Shown here piece after piece: positions 49,358 to 58,364 of a stretch of DNA of 61,815 bases. The notes under the pieces were generated by a model, which made no database searches, was not told where the DNA came from, and was given only the letters and a program-made list of their open reading frames with translations. The position numbers and the translations under genes were made by a program. The DNA is from Pseudomonadota bacterium (lineage in GTDB: Bacteria; Pseudomonadota; Alphaproteobacteria; Rhizobiales; Methylopilaceae), in the NCBI GenBank assembly GCA_023430145.1, contig JAEZCD010000210.1, forward strand, positions 1 to 61,815, written 5' to 3'. Position 1 is the stretch's first letter; every line of letters begins with the position of its first letter.

Positions 49358-50048
49358 GGGCGCCCGGCCCGACCCGTCGCGCGAGATATTCGGAGACGAG
49401 CAGCGCACCCACCGAGATGACGACGGAGATCGCGACGAGCCGCATGGCGCCCGCCTCGCCGCCCGGCACCTGCGTCAGCGTGTAGATCGCCGTCGGCAGC
49501 GTCTGCGTTTCGCCGGGAATGTTGGAGACGAAGGTGATGGTGGCGCCGAACTCGCCCATCGCCTTGGCGAAAGAAAGGATCATGCCGGCGATGATGCCGG
49601 CGAGGCTCAGCGGCAGCGTGACCGTCAGGAAGACGAACAAGGGCGGCGCGCCGAGCGTCGAGGCCGCCTGCTCGGCCTTTCGATCGACTGCCTCGATCGA
49701 GAGGCGGATGGCCCGCACCATCAGCGGAAAAGCCATCACCGCGCAGGCGAGGGCGGCGCCCGTCCAGCGGAACGAGAAGACGATGCCGAAATGCTCCTCG
49801 AGGAAGGCGCCGATGGGCCCCCTGCGGCCGAAGGAGAGCAAAAGAAGGTAGCCCGTCACCACCGGCGGCAGGATCAGCGGCAGATGGACCAGCGCGTTCA
49901 GCAGCGATTTTCCAGGGAAGCTCCGGCGCGCCAGCAGCCAGGCGACGGCGATGCCGAACGGCACCGACGCCAGCATCGCCCAGAAGGAGACCTTCAGGCT
50001 GAGCCGGACGGCCGTCCATTCGTCGGGCGTCAGCTCGAGCCAGCCCAT
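49350..50048 (-). CDS. modB: molybdate ABC transporter permease
   Basis: 232 residues from ATG 50048 (an overlapping GTG lies at 50051). Five to six helices; LSLKVSFWAMLASVPFGIAVAWLLAR opens the domain and AASTLGAPPLFVFLTVTLPLSLAG is the EAA loop. The FGATITFVSNIPGETQTLPTAIYT stretch is characteristic of ModB. The ATG overlaps the modA stop (TGATG), and the stop overlaps modC, so the three genes form a coupled operon. Confidence 0.93.
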   Translation of the reverse strand: MGWLELTPDEWTAVRLSLKVSFWAMLASVPFGIAVAWLLARRSFPGKSLLNALVHLPLILPPVVTGYLLLLSFGRRGPIGAFLEEHFGIVFSFRWTGAALACAVMAFPLMVRAIRLSIEAVDRKAEQAASTLGAPPLFVFLTVTLPLSLAGIIAGMILSFAKAMGEFGATITFVSNIPGETQTLPTAIYTLTQVPGGEAGAMRLVAISVVISVGALLVSEYLARRVGPGARD

Positions 50049-50827
50049 CACTCGAGGACGGTGAAGCCCTGCTTCTCGAAGGCGGCGATGGCGCCGGGAG
50101 AGCGGAGGAAGGCGATATAGGCCGCGGCGTCGGCGTTCTTCGAAGCGTCGATCACCGCCGCAGGGTAGACGATCGGCGGGTGGCTGTCGGGCGGGAACTT
50201 GCCGACGATCTTGACCGCGGGATCGGCCACGGCGTCGGTGGCGTAGACGATGCCGAGCGGCGCCTCGCCGCGCGAGACGAGCACGAGCGCCGAGCGAACA
50301 TTCTCGGCCTGCGCGACCTTGTCCTTGACGCCGTCCCAGGCGCCGAGTTTTTGCAGCGCCGCCTTGCCGTACTTTCCGGCCGGCACGCTGTCGACGTTCG
50401 CCATCGCGAGGCGCCCGTCGGCGAGGGCCGGCGCGAGCGACATGCCGGGGCCGACGGTGACGGTTGCGGAGGAGTCCTTCGGCGCGACCAGCACGATGGC
50501 GTTGCCGAGCAGATCCTTTCGCGTGGCGGGGCGGACGAGGCTCTTCTTGTCGAGATAGTCCATCCAGTCGAGGTCGGCGGAGATGAAGAGATCGGCCGGG
50601 GCGCCGGACTCGATCTGCCGTGCCAGCGCCGAGCTCGCCGCATAGGAGATTTTCGCCGCCGGCCTGCCGGTCCTGGCCCAGAGGCCGTTCACTTCGTCGA
50701 GCGCGTTCTTGAGGCTCGCCGCGGCGAAGATCGTCAGATCTTGCGCCTTCGCGGCGGCCGGTGCCGCCACGAGCGCCGCGGCGAGCAGCGCCGATCCGAA
50801 TTTCGATACGAGGCTCGCCCGAAGCAT
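50048..50827 (-). CDS. modA: molybdate-binding periplasmic protein
   Basis: 259 residues from ATG 50827 with GGAGGATCGACA upstream. Signal peptide MLRASLVSKFGSALLAAALVAAPAAAKAQ. Mature start DLTIFAAASLKNALDEV, the SYAASSALARQIESGAPADLFISAD block and the VNVDSVPAGKYGKAALQKLG-like stretch are ModA hallmarks; the Ser residues of the first two contribute oxyanion hydrogen bonds. First gene of modABC. A candidate ModE site lies upstream at 50851-50874. Confidence 0.94.
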   Translation of the reverse strand: MLRASLVSKFGSALLAAALVAAPAAAKAQDLTIFAAASLKNALDEVNGLWARTGRPAAKISYAASSALARQIESGAPADLFISADLDWMDYLDKKSLVRPATRKDLLGNAIVLVAPKDSSATVTVGPGMSLAPALADGRLAMANVDSVPAGKYGKAALQKLGAWDGVKDKVAQAENVRSALVLVSRGEAPLGIVYATDAVADPAVKIVGKFPPDSHPPIVYPAAVIDASKNADAAAYIAFLRSPGAIAAFEKQGFTVLE

Positions 50828-50850
50828 TGTCGATCCTCCAGAGGAGGCCT

Positions 50851-50874
50851 CGTTATATTCTGACGGATACGACG
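50851..50874. promoter_or_regulatory. candidate ModE (Mo-box) operator upstream of modA
   Basis: CGTTATAT (50851-50858), eight-base spacer, ATACGACG (50867-50874). The half-sites match the ModE palindrome (CGTTATAT-N8-ATATAACG) in spacing; six of eight positions are symmetric. It lies 24 bases upstream of the modA start, where repression by ModE-molybdate would act. No modE gene is in the window. Confidence 0.5.
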
Positions 50875-50902
50875 CTGGCAAGGCGGAAGGGCGGGCACGG
50901 CC

Positions 50903-50997
50903 TCGGATCCTGCGCGAAAGCGAAGGGATCCGACCTCGGCTTTGCGCCGCGGTGTGCCGCCAGGATGGATGCTGCGGTCGAGCCGCAGCATGACGAG
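50903..50997. repeat. intergenic repeat, family C
   Basis: CTCGGATCCTGCGCGAAAGCG (50903-50923) and GGATGGATGCTGCGGTCGAGCCGCAGCATGACGAG (50963-50997) match the ends of the units at 29839-29925 and 53296-53395. It separates the modA upstream region from the transglycosylase gene. Confidence 0.72.
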
Positions 50998-51005
50998 GGA
51001 GGTTC

Positions 51006-52235
51006 CTACCGCTGCGCGCTGCGCAGCCGGATCAGCAGCGTCTTGTCGGCGTCGCCGTCCGTAGCCAGCCCCTGCGCCTGCTGGAAGGCGCGGATGGCGA
51101 GCCGCGTCTTGGTGCCGATGTCGCCGTCCGGCTCGCCGACGTCGTAGCCGTGCCCGGCGAGCAGCTTTTGCAGCTCCTCGCGCTCGGTACGCGACAGGGC
51201 GCCGGGCGGCACCGGCCATTCGGTGACGAAGGGTCCGCCGCCGCGGATGCGGTCGGCGAGATGGCCGACCGCCAGCGCGTAGGAATCGGCGTTGTTGTAG
51301 CGCTTGATCACCGAAAAATTCGGCAGCACCAGGAAGGCCGGTCCCGCCGTGCCGGCCGGCAGCAGCAGCGTGCCGACATCGTTCGGGCGCGGGAAGGGCT
51401 GCTCGTTGGCGCGCTTGACGCCGAGCGCCTGCCAATCGGCGAGCGTGCGGCGCGTGCCGCGGCCGTTCTTGCGGAGGTCGAACCCTTCGCCGAGGACGAC
51501 TTCGTAACCCCAGGTCTCGCCGGCCCGCCAGCGGTGCTCTTTCAGATAGTTGGCGGTCGAGGCGAGCGCGTCCGGGATGGTCGTCCAGATGTCGCGGCGG
51601 CCGTCATTGGAGCCGTCGGCGGCGTAGCGCTTGAAGCTCGACGGCATGAACTGGGTGTGGCCCATGGCGCCGGCCCAGGAGCCGGTCATCTTGTCCGGCG
51701 CCACATGGCCCTGCTGCAGCACGTCGAGCGCGTTCAGCAGCTCGGCGCGGAAATAGGCCTTGCGGTGCGAGCAGCAGGCGAGCGTGGCGAGCGCGCGGAT
51801 GACCGAGTGGCCGCCCATGAAGCCGCCATAGTTGGTCTCCATGCCCCAGACCGCGACGACGACGTGCCGGTCGACGCCGTAGAAATTCTCGATGGCGCCG
51901 AGGACCGGCGCCCATTCCTGGAGCTTTGCGCGGCCGTTGGCGACGCGCGTCTCGGAGACCCGCTTGTCGACGTACTCGCCGATCGACTGCTTGAACTCCG
52001 GCTGCCGGCGCGACAGCGCCAGTACCTCGGGATCGGGCTCGACGCCGCGGAAGGCGGCATCGAAGGTGGCGCGGCTGACGCGGCGCTTCTGCGCCTGTGG
52101 CCAGAGGCTCTCGACGAAGGCCCGGAACTCCGCCGAGCCCTGGGCGACGGCCGCCGTCGGCGACGTCGCGGCGAGAAGGGCGAGCGCGCCGCCGAGGGCT
52201 GCGCCGATCGATGTGGTACGAATCGCGTGGATCAA
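51006..52235 (-). CDS. lytic murein transglycosylase, MltB-like, with peptidoglycan-binding domain
   Basis: 409 residues. Signal peptide MIHAIRTTSIGAALGGALALLAA, ending near TAAVAQ; no lipobox Cys, so it would be soluble in the periplasm rather than a lipoprotein. The SLT_2 domain has catalytic Glu133 in WGMETNYGGFMG and GAMGHTQFMPSSFKRYA. The last 65 residues (LSRTEREELQKLLAGHGYDVGEPDGDIGTKTRLAIRAFQ) form a PG_binding_1 domain. It cleaves glycan strands to anhydro ends. Divergent from galU. Confidence 0.93.
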   Translation of the reverse strand: MIHAIRTTSIGAALGGALALLAATSPTAAVAQGSAEFRAFVESLWPQAQKRRVSRATFDAAFRGVEPDPEVLALSRRQPEFKQSIGEYVDKRVSETRVANGRAKLQEWAPVLGAIENFYGVDRHVVVAVWGMETNYGGFMGGHSVIRALATLACCSHRKAYFRAELLNALDVLQQGHVAPDKMTGSWAGAMGHTQFMPSSFKRYAADGSNDGRRDIWTTIPDALASTANYLKEHRWRAGETWGYEVVLGEGFDLRKNGRGTRRTLADWQALGVKRANEQPFPRPNDVGTLLLPAGTAGPAFLVLPNFSVIKRYNNADSYALAVGHLADRIRGGGPFVTEWPVPPGALSRTEREELQKLLAGHGYDVGEPDGDIGTKTRLAIRAFQQAQGLATDGDADKTLLIRLRSAQR

Positions 52236-52384
52236 GCTGCGGTCCTCGGGTTCGCTCCGGAGCGGACGCGGGCGGGCCGTGTTAGATCATTAGAGTCCGG
52301 TATTCGTCCTTTAGCAACCGTTAACGAGAGGCGGGCGAACTCGCCCCGCCGACACCAAACCAACCCCCAAATCCGAGGAACGCC

Positions 52385-53260
52385 ATGGTCCGCCCCGTCC
52401 GCAAGGCCGTCCTGCCCGTCGCCGGCCTCGGCACCCGCTTCCTGCCGGCGACCAAGGCCATCCCCAAGGAGATGCTCACGGTCGTCGACCGGCCCGTCGT
52501 CCAGCACGTGGTCGACGAAGCACGCGCCGCCGGCATCGAGCATATCGTCTTCGTAACCGGGCGAAACAAAGGCACGATCGAAGACCACTTCGACCGCCAG
52601 TTCGAGCTTGAGGCAACGCTCGCCGACCGCGGCAAGGCCGCCGAGATGCGGGCGCTCGCCGAGGCCCTGCCGGAGGCCGGCGCGACGAGCTTCACCCGCC
52701 AGCAGGGTCCGCTCGGTCTTGGCCATGCGGTGTGGTGCGCGCGCGACATCGTCGGCGACGAGCCGTTCGCACTCCTGCTGCCTGACATGCTGCACCACGG
52801 CACCCCGGGCTGCCTATCGCTGATGATGGACCACTACAAAGACCATGGCGGCAACGTCATCGCGGTGAAGGAGGTGCCGGACGACCAGACGCATCAATAC
52901 GGCATCTGCGAGGTCGGCGAGACGGTCGGGCGCGGCTTCCGCCTCACCGGCATGATCGAGAAGCCGGCCCGCGGCACGGCGCCATCGAACCTCATGATCT
53001 CCGGCCGCTACATCCTGCAGCCGGAAATCTTCGGCCTCCTCGCGCAGCAGGAGAAGGGGGCGGGCGGCGAGATCCAGATCACCGATTCGATGATCCGCCT
53101 GTCGCGCGAGCAGACCTTCTTCGGCGTGACCTTCCCGGGCGACGTCTACGATTGCGGCTCCAAGATCGGCTTTTTGACCGCCAACATCGCCTACGCCCTC
53201 GACCGGCCGGAGCTGCGGGTGGAGGTTTTGTCCGAATTGCAGCGGCTGCTGAGCCGTTGA
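52385..53260 (+). CDS. galU: UTP-glucose-1-phosphate uridylyltransferase
   Basis: 291 residues, GAGGAACGCC before ATG 52385. The N-terminal nucleotide-binding motif GLGTRFLPATKAIPKEML is intact. LLPDMLHHG (Mg-binding Asp), VGRGFRLTGMIEKPARGTAPSN and YDCGSKIGFLTANI are typical. It makes UDP-glucose for exopolysaccharide, glycan and trehalose synthesis. Around it lie a transglycosylase gene, a beta-barrel protein and kpsF, consistent with envelope polysaccharide work, but no direct operon. Confidence 0.95.
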   Translation: MVRPVRKAVLPVAGLGTRFLPATKAIPKEMLTVVDRPVVQHVVDEARAAGIEHIVFVTGRNKGTIEDHFDRQFELEATLADRGKAAEMRALAEALPEAGATSFTRQQGPLGLGHAVWCARDIVGDEPFALLLPDMLHHGTPGCLSLMMDHYKDHGGNVIAVKEVPDDQTHQYGICEVGETVGRGFRLTGMIEKPARGTAPSNLMISGRYILQPEIFGLLAQQEKGAGGEIQITDSMIRLSREQTFFGVTFPGDVYDCGSKIGFLTANIAYALDRPELRVEVLSELQRLLSR

Positions 53261-53295
53261 TTCGCGCCTCCGGGGGGTGGGCGAAGTCTCGCCGC

Positions 53296-53395
53296 TCGTC
53301 ATGCTGCGGCTCGACCGCAGCATCCACCTTCTGGGCGCCCCCTCGCGCGCCGACGATCGCCAGATGGATCCTGCGCTCTCGCGCGGGATGACGAG
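53296..53395. repeat. intergenic repeat, family C
   Basis: CGTCATGCTGCGGCTCGACCGCAGCATCCACC (53296-53327) and CAGATGGATCCTGCGCTCTCGCGCGGGATGACGAG (53361-53395) are two hairpins with the family C boundaries. It lies between the convergent galU and beta-barrel genes. Confidence 0.8.
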
Positions 53396-53412
53396 CCCTC
53401 GATGGACGGGCC

Positions 53413-54828
53413 CTACCGCCGCACCGTCAGCCCGACCTCGACGATGGTGGCCGAATAGTTGTCGCGCCGGACAGCGCTCCATTGTTGCTCATGCGCCAGC
53501 CGCAGCCGGGCCACCAGCTCGCGGTTCAGCCGGTATTCCAGGGCCAGCGCGGCGCTCAGCGTATCGTCGAAGCGCCGCAGCCCCTCGTACTCGTCGCGCT
53601 CGAAGCCGATCTCGCCGCGCAGCTCCAGCCAGCGGCGCAGCGCATGCACGATCTCGAGCGAGATGCTGCGCTCGAAGACGCCGCTCGAGCGGTCGATGGT
53701 CGTCTCGTCGATGTCGGACGTGGCCTCGAGGGCGATCGTCGTCAGCGGCGTCGGCGCCCAGGTGACGCTGGCCTGCAGCAGGGGCCCGCTCAGCGTTTTC
53801 CGCCGCGGATCGTCCGGATACTGCTCGCCCCAGCCGGCGGCGATGTCGGTCTTCAGAAGGGCGGTCGGCTCCCAGGCCGCGCCGGCGAGCGCCCGCCAGC
53901 CTTGCGAGCCCTGGATGCGGTCGTTGCTGTCGCGGCGGAAATCGTAGTCGCGCCGGTTGACGCTCAACTCGCCATAGGGCTTCAGCAGCGGCGAGATCTC
54001 GTAGCCGGTACGGAAGCGGATCTGGCTCAGATTGTAGTCGCGCCGCTGCTCGACCTTGCGCCCCGTGTCGGTGAGCACGTCGCCATAGGTGTAGCGGTCG
54101 ACGGAGCCGCGCAACGCGAGCTCGAGCCGGTTGATCTCGTGCACGAGGCCGGCTTCCGCACCGTAGGAATGCGTGACGATCGGCTCGCGCGCGCCGCGCG
54201 GCGTCTCCGGGTCGCCGGGATCCTCGGTGTCGATCGAGCCGCGCAGCCGCGTCTCGATGCGCGTGTCCTTCAGCACGTCGATGCGGCCCTCGACGAGCGC
54301 GTCGAGCTCCGGCCGGTGCTCGTGCTCGAAGGCGTTGTAGATCGTGTAGGAGCCGTCGATGCGCGCGACGAGGCTGTGCCGCGACCAGTCGGAGGCGGCA
54401 TCGAAGGCACCGGAGATCCGCTCGTAGGTCGAGCCTTTGCCGTGCCGCTCGCGCAGCGGGTTGCTGTCGAAGCCGGCAGCGACGCCGAGCGACGGCTTGA
54501 GGACGAAGCTACCGGCCTCGACGCCGATCGGCGCGAAAGGCTCCGTCTCCTCGGCGCGCGGCCGCCGCCGGTTGCGGTTCTGGGTCGCCTCTCGCTGTGC
54601 GAGGGCCTGGGCGTCGAGCTCTCCCGGCACCGGCCCGGTAGGCGCGGAGGGCGGCGGATCGAGGATGCTGCGCGGCGGCGTCAGCGGATCGGGCGGCGCC
54701 GGCGAAGCGGCAGGCGGCGCCGCCGTCTGGGCGAAGGCGGGCGAGGCGAGCAGCAGCAAGCCGGCCAGCGCCGAGCCTCCGGCCCCGGCCGACATCCTCG
54801 TGCGCGGCCGTGCTCCCCGCCAAATCAT
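53413..54828 (-). CDS. outer membrane beta-barrel protein
   Basis: 471 residues from ATG 54828. The Arg-rich start MIWRGARPRTRMSAGAGG plus LLLLASPAFAQ gives a normal signal peptide; starting at the second Met (54795) would lose the positive charge. A proline-rich linker (TAAPPAASPAPPDPLTPPRS) is followed by a barrel with many alternating hydrophobic strands, for example KPSLGVAAGFDSNPL, YTIYNAFEHEHRPELD and VELRGEIGFERDEYEG-like patterns, ending VGLTVRR. It resembles the BBP2_2/DUF2320 group found with polysaccharide export genes. Exact role unknown. Confidence 0.82.
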   Translation of the reverse strand: MIWRGARPRTRMSAGAGGSALAGLLLLASPAFAQTAAPPAASPAPPDPLTPPRSILDPPPSAPTGPVPGELDAQALAQREATQNRNRRRPRAEETEPFAPIGVEAGSFVLKPSLGVAAGFDSNPLRERHGKGSTYERISGAFDAASDWSRHSLVARIDGSYTIYNAFEHEHRPELDALVEGRIDVLKDTRIETRLRGSIDTEDPGDPETPRGAREPIVTHSYGAEAGLVHEINRLELALRGSVDRYTYGDVLTDTGRKVEQRRDYNLSQIRFRTGYEISPLLKPYGELSVNRRDYDFRRDSNDRIQGSQGWRALAGAAWEPTALLKTDIAAGWGEQYPDDPRRKTLSGPLLQASVTWAPTPLTTIALEATSDIDETTIDRSSGVFERSISLEIVHALRRWLELRGEIGFERDEYEGLRRFDDTLSAALALEYRLNRELVARLRLAHEQQWSAVRRDNYSATIVEVGLTVRR

Positions 54829-54896
54829 GGTTAACGGAGCACAAACGAAAACGGTTAAGGAACGCTTGCTTCGTCACCGCGCCGCGGGGAGCTCCT

Positions 54897-54984
54897 CGTC
54901 ATTGCGAGCGAAGCGAAGCAATCCAGCTTCTCTTCCGGCGCCGCGAAAAGCTGGATTGCTTCGTCGCTGCGCTCCTTGCAAGGA
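54897..54984. repeat. palindromic intergenic repeat, family B
   Basis: CGTCATTGCGAGCGAAGCGAAGCAATCCAGC and GCTGGATTGCTTCGTCGCTGCGCTCCTTGCAAGGACG flank CTTCTCTTCCGGCGCCGCGAAAA. The second arm has a small change (TTGCAAGGAC). Lies in the 288-base gap between the divergent beta-barrel and kpsF genes; nothing else recognised there. Confidence 0.85.
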
Positions 54985-55116
54985 CGGCGCGGGCGCCTCC
55001 GCCGCCGAAATGCAACAGCCACGCACTCTTCACCGCCGCGCGTTCCGGCGACGGCGTGCGCGTGATAGCGTCTCAACCTCGGGGAGGGGCCGTTCGGCCC
55101 GGGAGAGCGGGGGCAC

Positions 55117-56115
55117 ATGCCGCAGGTCGCCCTACAGGCGAGGCGAGAGCCGTCATCGCAGGTGCGCTCGGCGCTGCGAACCCTCGATGCCGAAGGCTCC
55201 GGCATCGCCGCACTCGCCGCGGCGCTCGACGGCGTGCTCGGCGATCGCTTCGCCGAGGCGGTCGAGCTGCTGCGCGGCATCCGCGGCCGCGCGATCGTCA
55301 CCGGCATGGGCAAGAGCGGCCACGTCGGCCGCAAGGTGGCCGCGACGCTCGCCTCGACCGGCACGCCGGCCTTCTTCGTTCATCCGGGCGAGGCGAGCCA
55401 CGGCGACCTCGGCATGATCACCTCGGAGGACGCGGTGATCGCGCTCTCCTGGTCGGGCGAGACGGTCGAGCTGCGCGACATCATCAATCACGCCCGGCGT
55501 TTCCGCGTGCCCCTCGTCGCCATGACGGCGAGCGAGACGAGCGCGCTCGGCCGCGCCTCGGACATCGTCCTCCTGCTGCCGAGGGCGCGCGAGGCCTGCC
55601 CGCACGGGCTGGCGCCGACGACCTCCACCGTCATGCAGCTCGCGCTCGGCGACGCGCTGGCGCTCGCTCTCCTGGAAAGCCGCGGCTTCACGGTCGGCGA
55701 TTTCAAGAACTTCCATCCGGGCGGCAAGCTCGGCGCCAGCCTCACCTTCGTGCGCGACCTGATGCACGAGGGGGAGCGGCTGCCGCTCGTCGGCCCCGGC
55801 ACGGCGATGTCCGAGGTCATCCTCGAGATGAGCGCCAAGGGTTTTGGCTGCGTCGGCGTCGTCGCGGCGGACGGCCGGCTCGCCGGCATCCTCACCGACG
55901 GCGACCTGCGCCGCAACATGGGGCCGGGCCTGCTCGTCCGCACCGCCGACGAGGTGATGACGCGCACCCCGATCACCATCGAGCCGGACGCGCTCGCCTC
56001 GACCGCCCTGCAGATCCTAGACAGCCGCAAGCGCTCGGTCCTGCTCGTCGTCGAGCATGAGCGGCCGGTCGGCATCCTGCACATCCACGACCTGCTGCGC
56101 GCCGGGGTGGTTTGA
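55117..56115 (+). CDS. kpsF: D-arabinose 5-phosphate isomerase, KpsF/KdsD/GutQ family
   Basis: 332 residues from ATG 55117. An SIS domain (about 45-180) carries GMGKSGHVGRKVAATLASTGTPAFFVHPGEASHGDLGMI and SWSGETVELRDIINHARR. Two CBS domains follow (about 215-270 and 280-330), with LTDGDLRRNM in the first. It converts ribulose 5-phosphate to arabinose 5-phosphate for KDO and so for LPS or capsule. No neighbouring Kdo gene is in the window. Length is normal for the family. Confidence 0.93.
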   Translation: MPQVALQARREPSSQVRSALRTLDAEGSGIAALAAALDGVLGDRFAEAVELLRGIRGRAIVTGMGKSGHVGRKVAATLASTGTPAFFVHPGEASHGDLGMITSEDAVIALSWSGETVELRDIINHARRFRVPLVAMTASETSALGRASDIVLLLPRAREACPHGLAPTTSTVMQLALGDALALALLESRGFTVGDFKNFHPGGKLGASLTFVRDLMHEGERLPLVGPGTAMSEVILEMSAKGFGCVGVVAADGRLAGILTDGDLRRNMGPGLLVRTADEVMTRTPITIEPDALASTALQILDSRKRSVLLVVEHERPVGILHIHDLLRAGVV

Positions 56116-56137
56116 CCGACGTCCTGCGTCCGGCCGC

Positions 56138-57091
56138 TTAGCCGCTGCCGGTGGCGGCGGTCACCGACGCGAGCAGGCCGAACAGCCAGGCGACGCCGGC
56201 ATCCGCCAACGCCGCGCCGGAGGCGACCGCGCGGATCGGAAAGCGCGGCAAGGCGATCGGCGCCTCGACGAGGGCAAGCCCGAAGCGTCCGGAGAGCAGC
56301 CCCGCGAAGCGCCGCGGCAGTGCAGTGACGAGATCGGTCTCGGCGACGAGCGCGGCGGCCATCGAAAAATTCGGCGCCGTCAGCGCGACGCGGCGCGAAA
56401 GCCCGTGCTCGGCCAGCACCATGTCGACAAAGCCATGCGGGTCGCCCGTCTGCGACACGACGAGGTGCAGTTGCCGGCAATAGTTGTCGAGACTCGGATC
56501 GGCTGCGAAGGCGTGCCCGGCGCGCATGGCGACAACGAAGTCCTCCTCGTAGAGCGTCGAGGCCCGAAATCGCGCCGGCGGCTCCTCGAACGGACCGACG
56601 GCGACGTCGACCGAGCCGTTCTCGAGGTCGACGAGTGCCGCTTCCCAGACCCGCGCCGTCGTGCCGCCCTGCGTCGGCAGCAGCTGGCCGAAGGCGATGT
56701 CGATCCCTGGCGCATCGCGACGCAGCCGTCCGAACAGCGCCGGCAGAAAGACGGCCGAGACGCCGTCGGGAGCGCTGACGGTGAACCGTCGCGTCGAGGT
56801 GGCGGCATCGAACGGCTCCGCGCTCGCCAGCGTCTGCCGCACTCCCGCGAGGATCGCGGCGATCGGCTGCGCGAGCTCGACGGCGCGCGTGGTCGGCACC
56901 ACGCCCTTCGGCGTTCGAAGGAACAGCGGATCGGCGAACAGGCGCCGGAGCCGGCCTAGCCCGTGGCTGACGGCGGAAGGCGAAAGATTCATCCGCTCCG
57001 CCGCGCGGCCGACATGACGGGTCGCGTGCACGGCTTCGAACAGAACCAGCAGGTTCAGATCCACCCGCGATAGATCGATTTCATTCAGCAT
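56138..57091 (-). CDS. LysR-type transcriptional regulator
   Basis: 317 residues from ATG 57091. N-terminal winged HTH: LLVLFEAVHATRHVGRAAERMNLSPSAVSHGLGRLRRLFADPLFLR, then the coinducer-binding domain of about 220 residues. It is divergent from the DUF924 gene, 106 bases away, and probably controls itself and perhaps this neighbour. Inducer unknown. Placed between kpsF (convergent) and the DUF924 gene. Confidence 0.92.
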   Translation of the reverse strand: MLNEIDLSRVDLNLLVLFEAVHATRHVGRAAERMNLSPSAVSHGLGRLRRLFADPLFLRTPKGVVPTTRAVELAQPIAAILAGVRQTLASAEPFDAATSTRRFTVSAPDGVSAVFLPALFGRLRRDAPGIDIAFGQLLPTQGGTTARVWEAALVDLENGSVDVAVGPFEEPPARFRASTLYEEDFVVAMRAGHAFAADPSLDNYCRQLHLVVSQTGDPHGFVDMVLAEHGLSRRVALTAPNFSMAAALVAETDLVTALPRRFAGLLSGRFGLALVEAPIALPRFPIRAVASGAALADAGVAWLFGLLASVTAATGSG

Positions 57092-57096
57092 GTCGC

Positions 57097-57118
57097 TGAA
57101 ATCGTATCACTGGATTCA
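57097..57118. promoter_or_regulatory. candidate LysR-type operator
   Basis: TGAAATC (57097-57103), nine-base spacer, GATTCA (57113-57118) is a near-palindrome (TGAATC with one inserted A in the left arm). It lies just outside the LysR start in the divergent gap, where LysR proteins usually bind a T-N11-A type site. Confidence 0.35.
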
Positions 57119-57197
57119 TGGGGCGGCGAGTGGGAAGGCTCAGCGACGAGGCCGGCCGCCTCTCCCGACGGCCGGCGACACCGCTGGAGCCCTGACC

Positions 57198-57848
57198 ATG
57201 TCGATCTACCTCCCCGATCGCGTCGCGACCGCGGCGCGCACCCGCGAAGCCTTCGTCGCCCTGCACGCCTACACCGGCGGCGGAGAACCGCGCGATCTCC
57301 CCGCCGGGACGCCGACCGATGCCCGGGCCGTCGTCGACTTCTGGCGCGCCGCCGGGCCCTCGCTCTGGTTCGCCAAGGACGTTGCGTTCGACCGCAGTTT
57401 TCGGGACCGCTTTCTCGCGCTGCACGAAGCGGCCGCGAGCGGCGCGCTCGAAAGCTGGGAAGCAACGCCCGACGGCACCCTCGCGCTGCTGATCCTGCTC
57501 GACCAGTTCCCGCGCAATGCTTTTCGCGGCACGCCGCGCATGTACGCGACGGATGATCTTGCCAAGGCGATCGCGGCAAGGGCGGTTGCAGCGGGCCAGG
57601 ACAGGGCGGTCGCGATCGACCTGCGGATCTTCATGTATCTGCCGTTCGGGCATTCGGAGGACCTCGCCGATCAGAACCGGTCGGTGGAACTCGGCCGAGC
57701 ACTCGCGGCGGAAATGCTGGCGCACGCCGAGCACCATCGCGACATCGTCCGGCGCTTCGGCCGCTTTCCGCATCGCAACCCGATCCTCGGCCGGGGGATG
57801 ACGGTGGAGGAGCAGCGCTTCCTCGACGAGGGCGGCTTCGCGGGATAG
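57198..57848 (+). CDS. DUF924 family protein
   Basis: 216 residues from ATG 57198. VVDFWRAAGPSLWFAKDVAFDRSFRDRF near residue 40 and the diagnostic LDQFPRNAFRGTPRMYATD are clear, then FMYLPFGHSEDLADQNRSVEL. All are conserved in DUF924 proteins, helical cytosolic proteins of unknown function, related to TPR-like folds. It ends VEEQRFLDEGGFAG, typical for the family. Control by the divergent LysR regulator is plausible. Confidence 0.92.
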   Translation: MSIYLPDRVATAARTREAFVALHAYTGGGEPRDLPAGTPTDARAVVDFWRAAGPSLWFAKDVAFDRSFRDRFLALHEAAASGALESWEATPDGTLALLILLDQFPRNAFRGTPRMYATDDLAKAIAARAVAAGQDRAVAIDLRIFMYLPFGHSEDLADQNRSVELGRALAAEMLAHAEHHRDIVRRFGRFPHRNPILGRGMTVEEQRFLDEGGFAG

Positions 57849-57913
57849 CCGCTCCGGCGCCGGTGCATCGGTCATCCTGCTCGGCAGGGCAGGGTGACCG
57901 AGGAGCATGCCTC

Positions 57914-58363
57914 CTACGCGCGCACCACTACGAGCGTCGCGCCGTCGGTGCGGGTGACGCGCACCCGCGTGCCGGCCGGGCAATCCTCGCCGGAGATGCG
58001 CCAGACGCTGTCGTCGATGGCGACGCGGCCCTGCCCGCGCAGGATCGGCTCGTTCAGCACGAAGTCGCGGCCGACATAGCGCTCGGCGCGCCGGTTCAGC
58101 ATCGGCTCGTCGGTGTCGCGGCTGCCGCGGCGCAGCGAGATCTGCCACCAGAGCAGCACGGCGACGAGGGAGAAGCCGGCGAAGGCGACGAGCTGGCCCT
58201 GCCAGGGAATGTCGACCACGAGCGCCAGCACGCCGACGGCGATCGCCGCGAGGCCGAGCCAGAGCATGAAGGTGCCGGGCACCAGAATCTCGATGCCGAG
58301 CAGGACGAGGCCGAGGACGAACCAGCTCCACGTCCCGAGCTGGTCGATGGCGTCGAGGACCAT
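57914..58363 (-). CDS. NfeD family membrane protein (short form)
   Basis: 149 residues from ATG 58363; a longer frame to 58447 overlaps the SPFH gene. Two to three helices (WSWFVLGLVLLGIEILVPG; GLAAIAVGVLALVVDI; VAFAGFSLVAVLLWW), then an OB-fold C-terminus (RRAERYVGRDFVLNEPILRGQGRVAIDD). NfeD short forms act with SPFH proteins in membrane microdomains and stress responses. It follows the SPFH gene by one base, as usual for the pair. Confidence 0.9.
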   Translation of the reverse strand: MVLDAIDQLGTWSWFVLGLVLLGIEILVPGTFMLWLGLAAIAVGVLALVVDIPWQGQLVAFAGFSLVAVLLWWQISLRRGSRDTDEPMLNRRAERYVGRDFVLNEPILRGQGRVAIDDSVWRISGEDCPAGTRVRVTRTDGATLVVVRA

Positions 58364-58364
58364 C

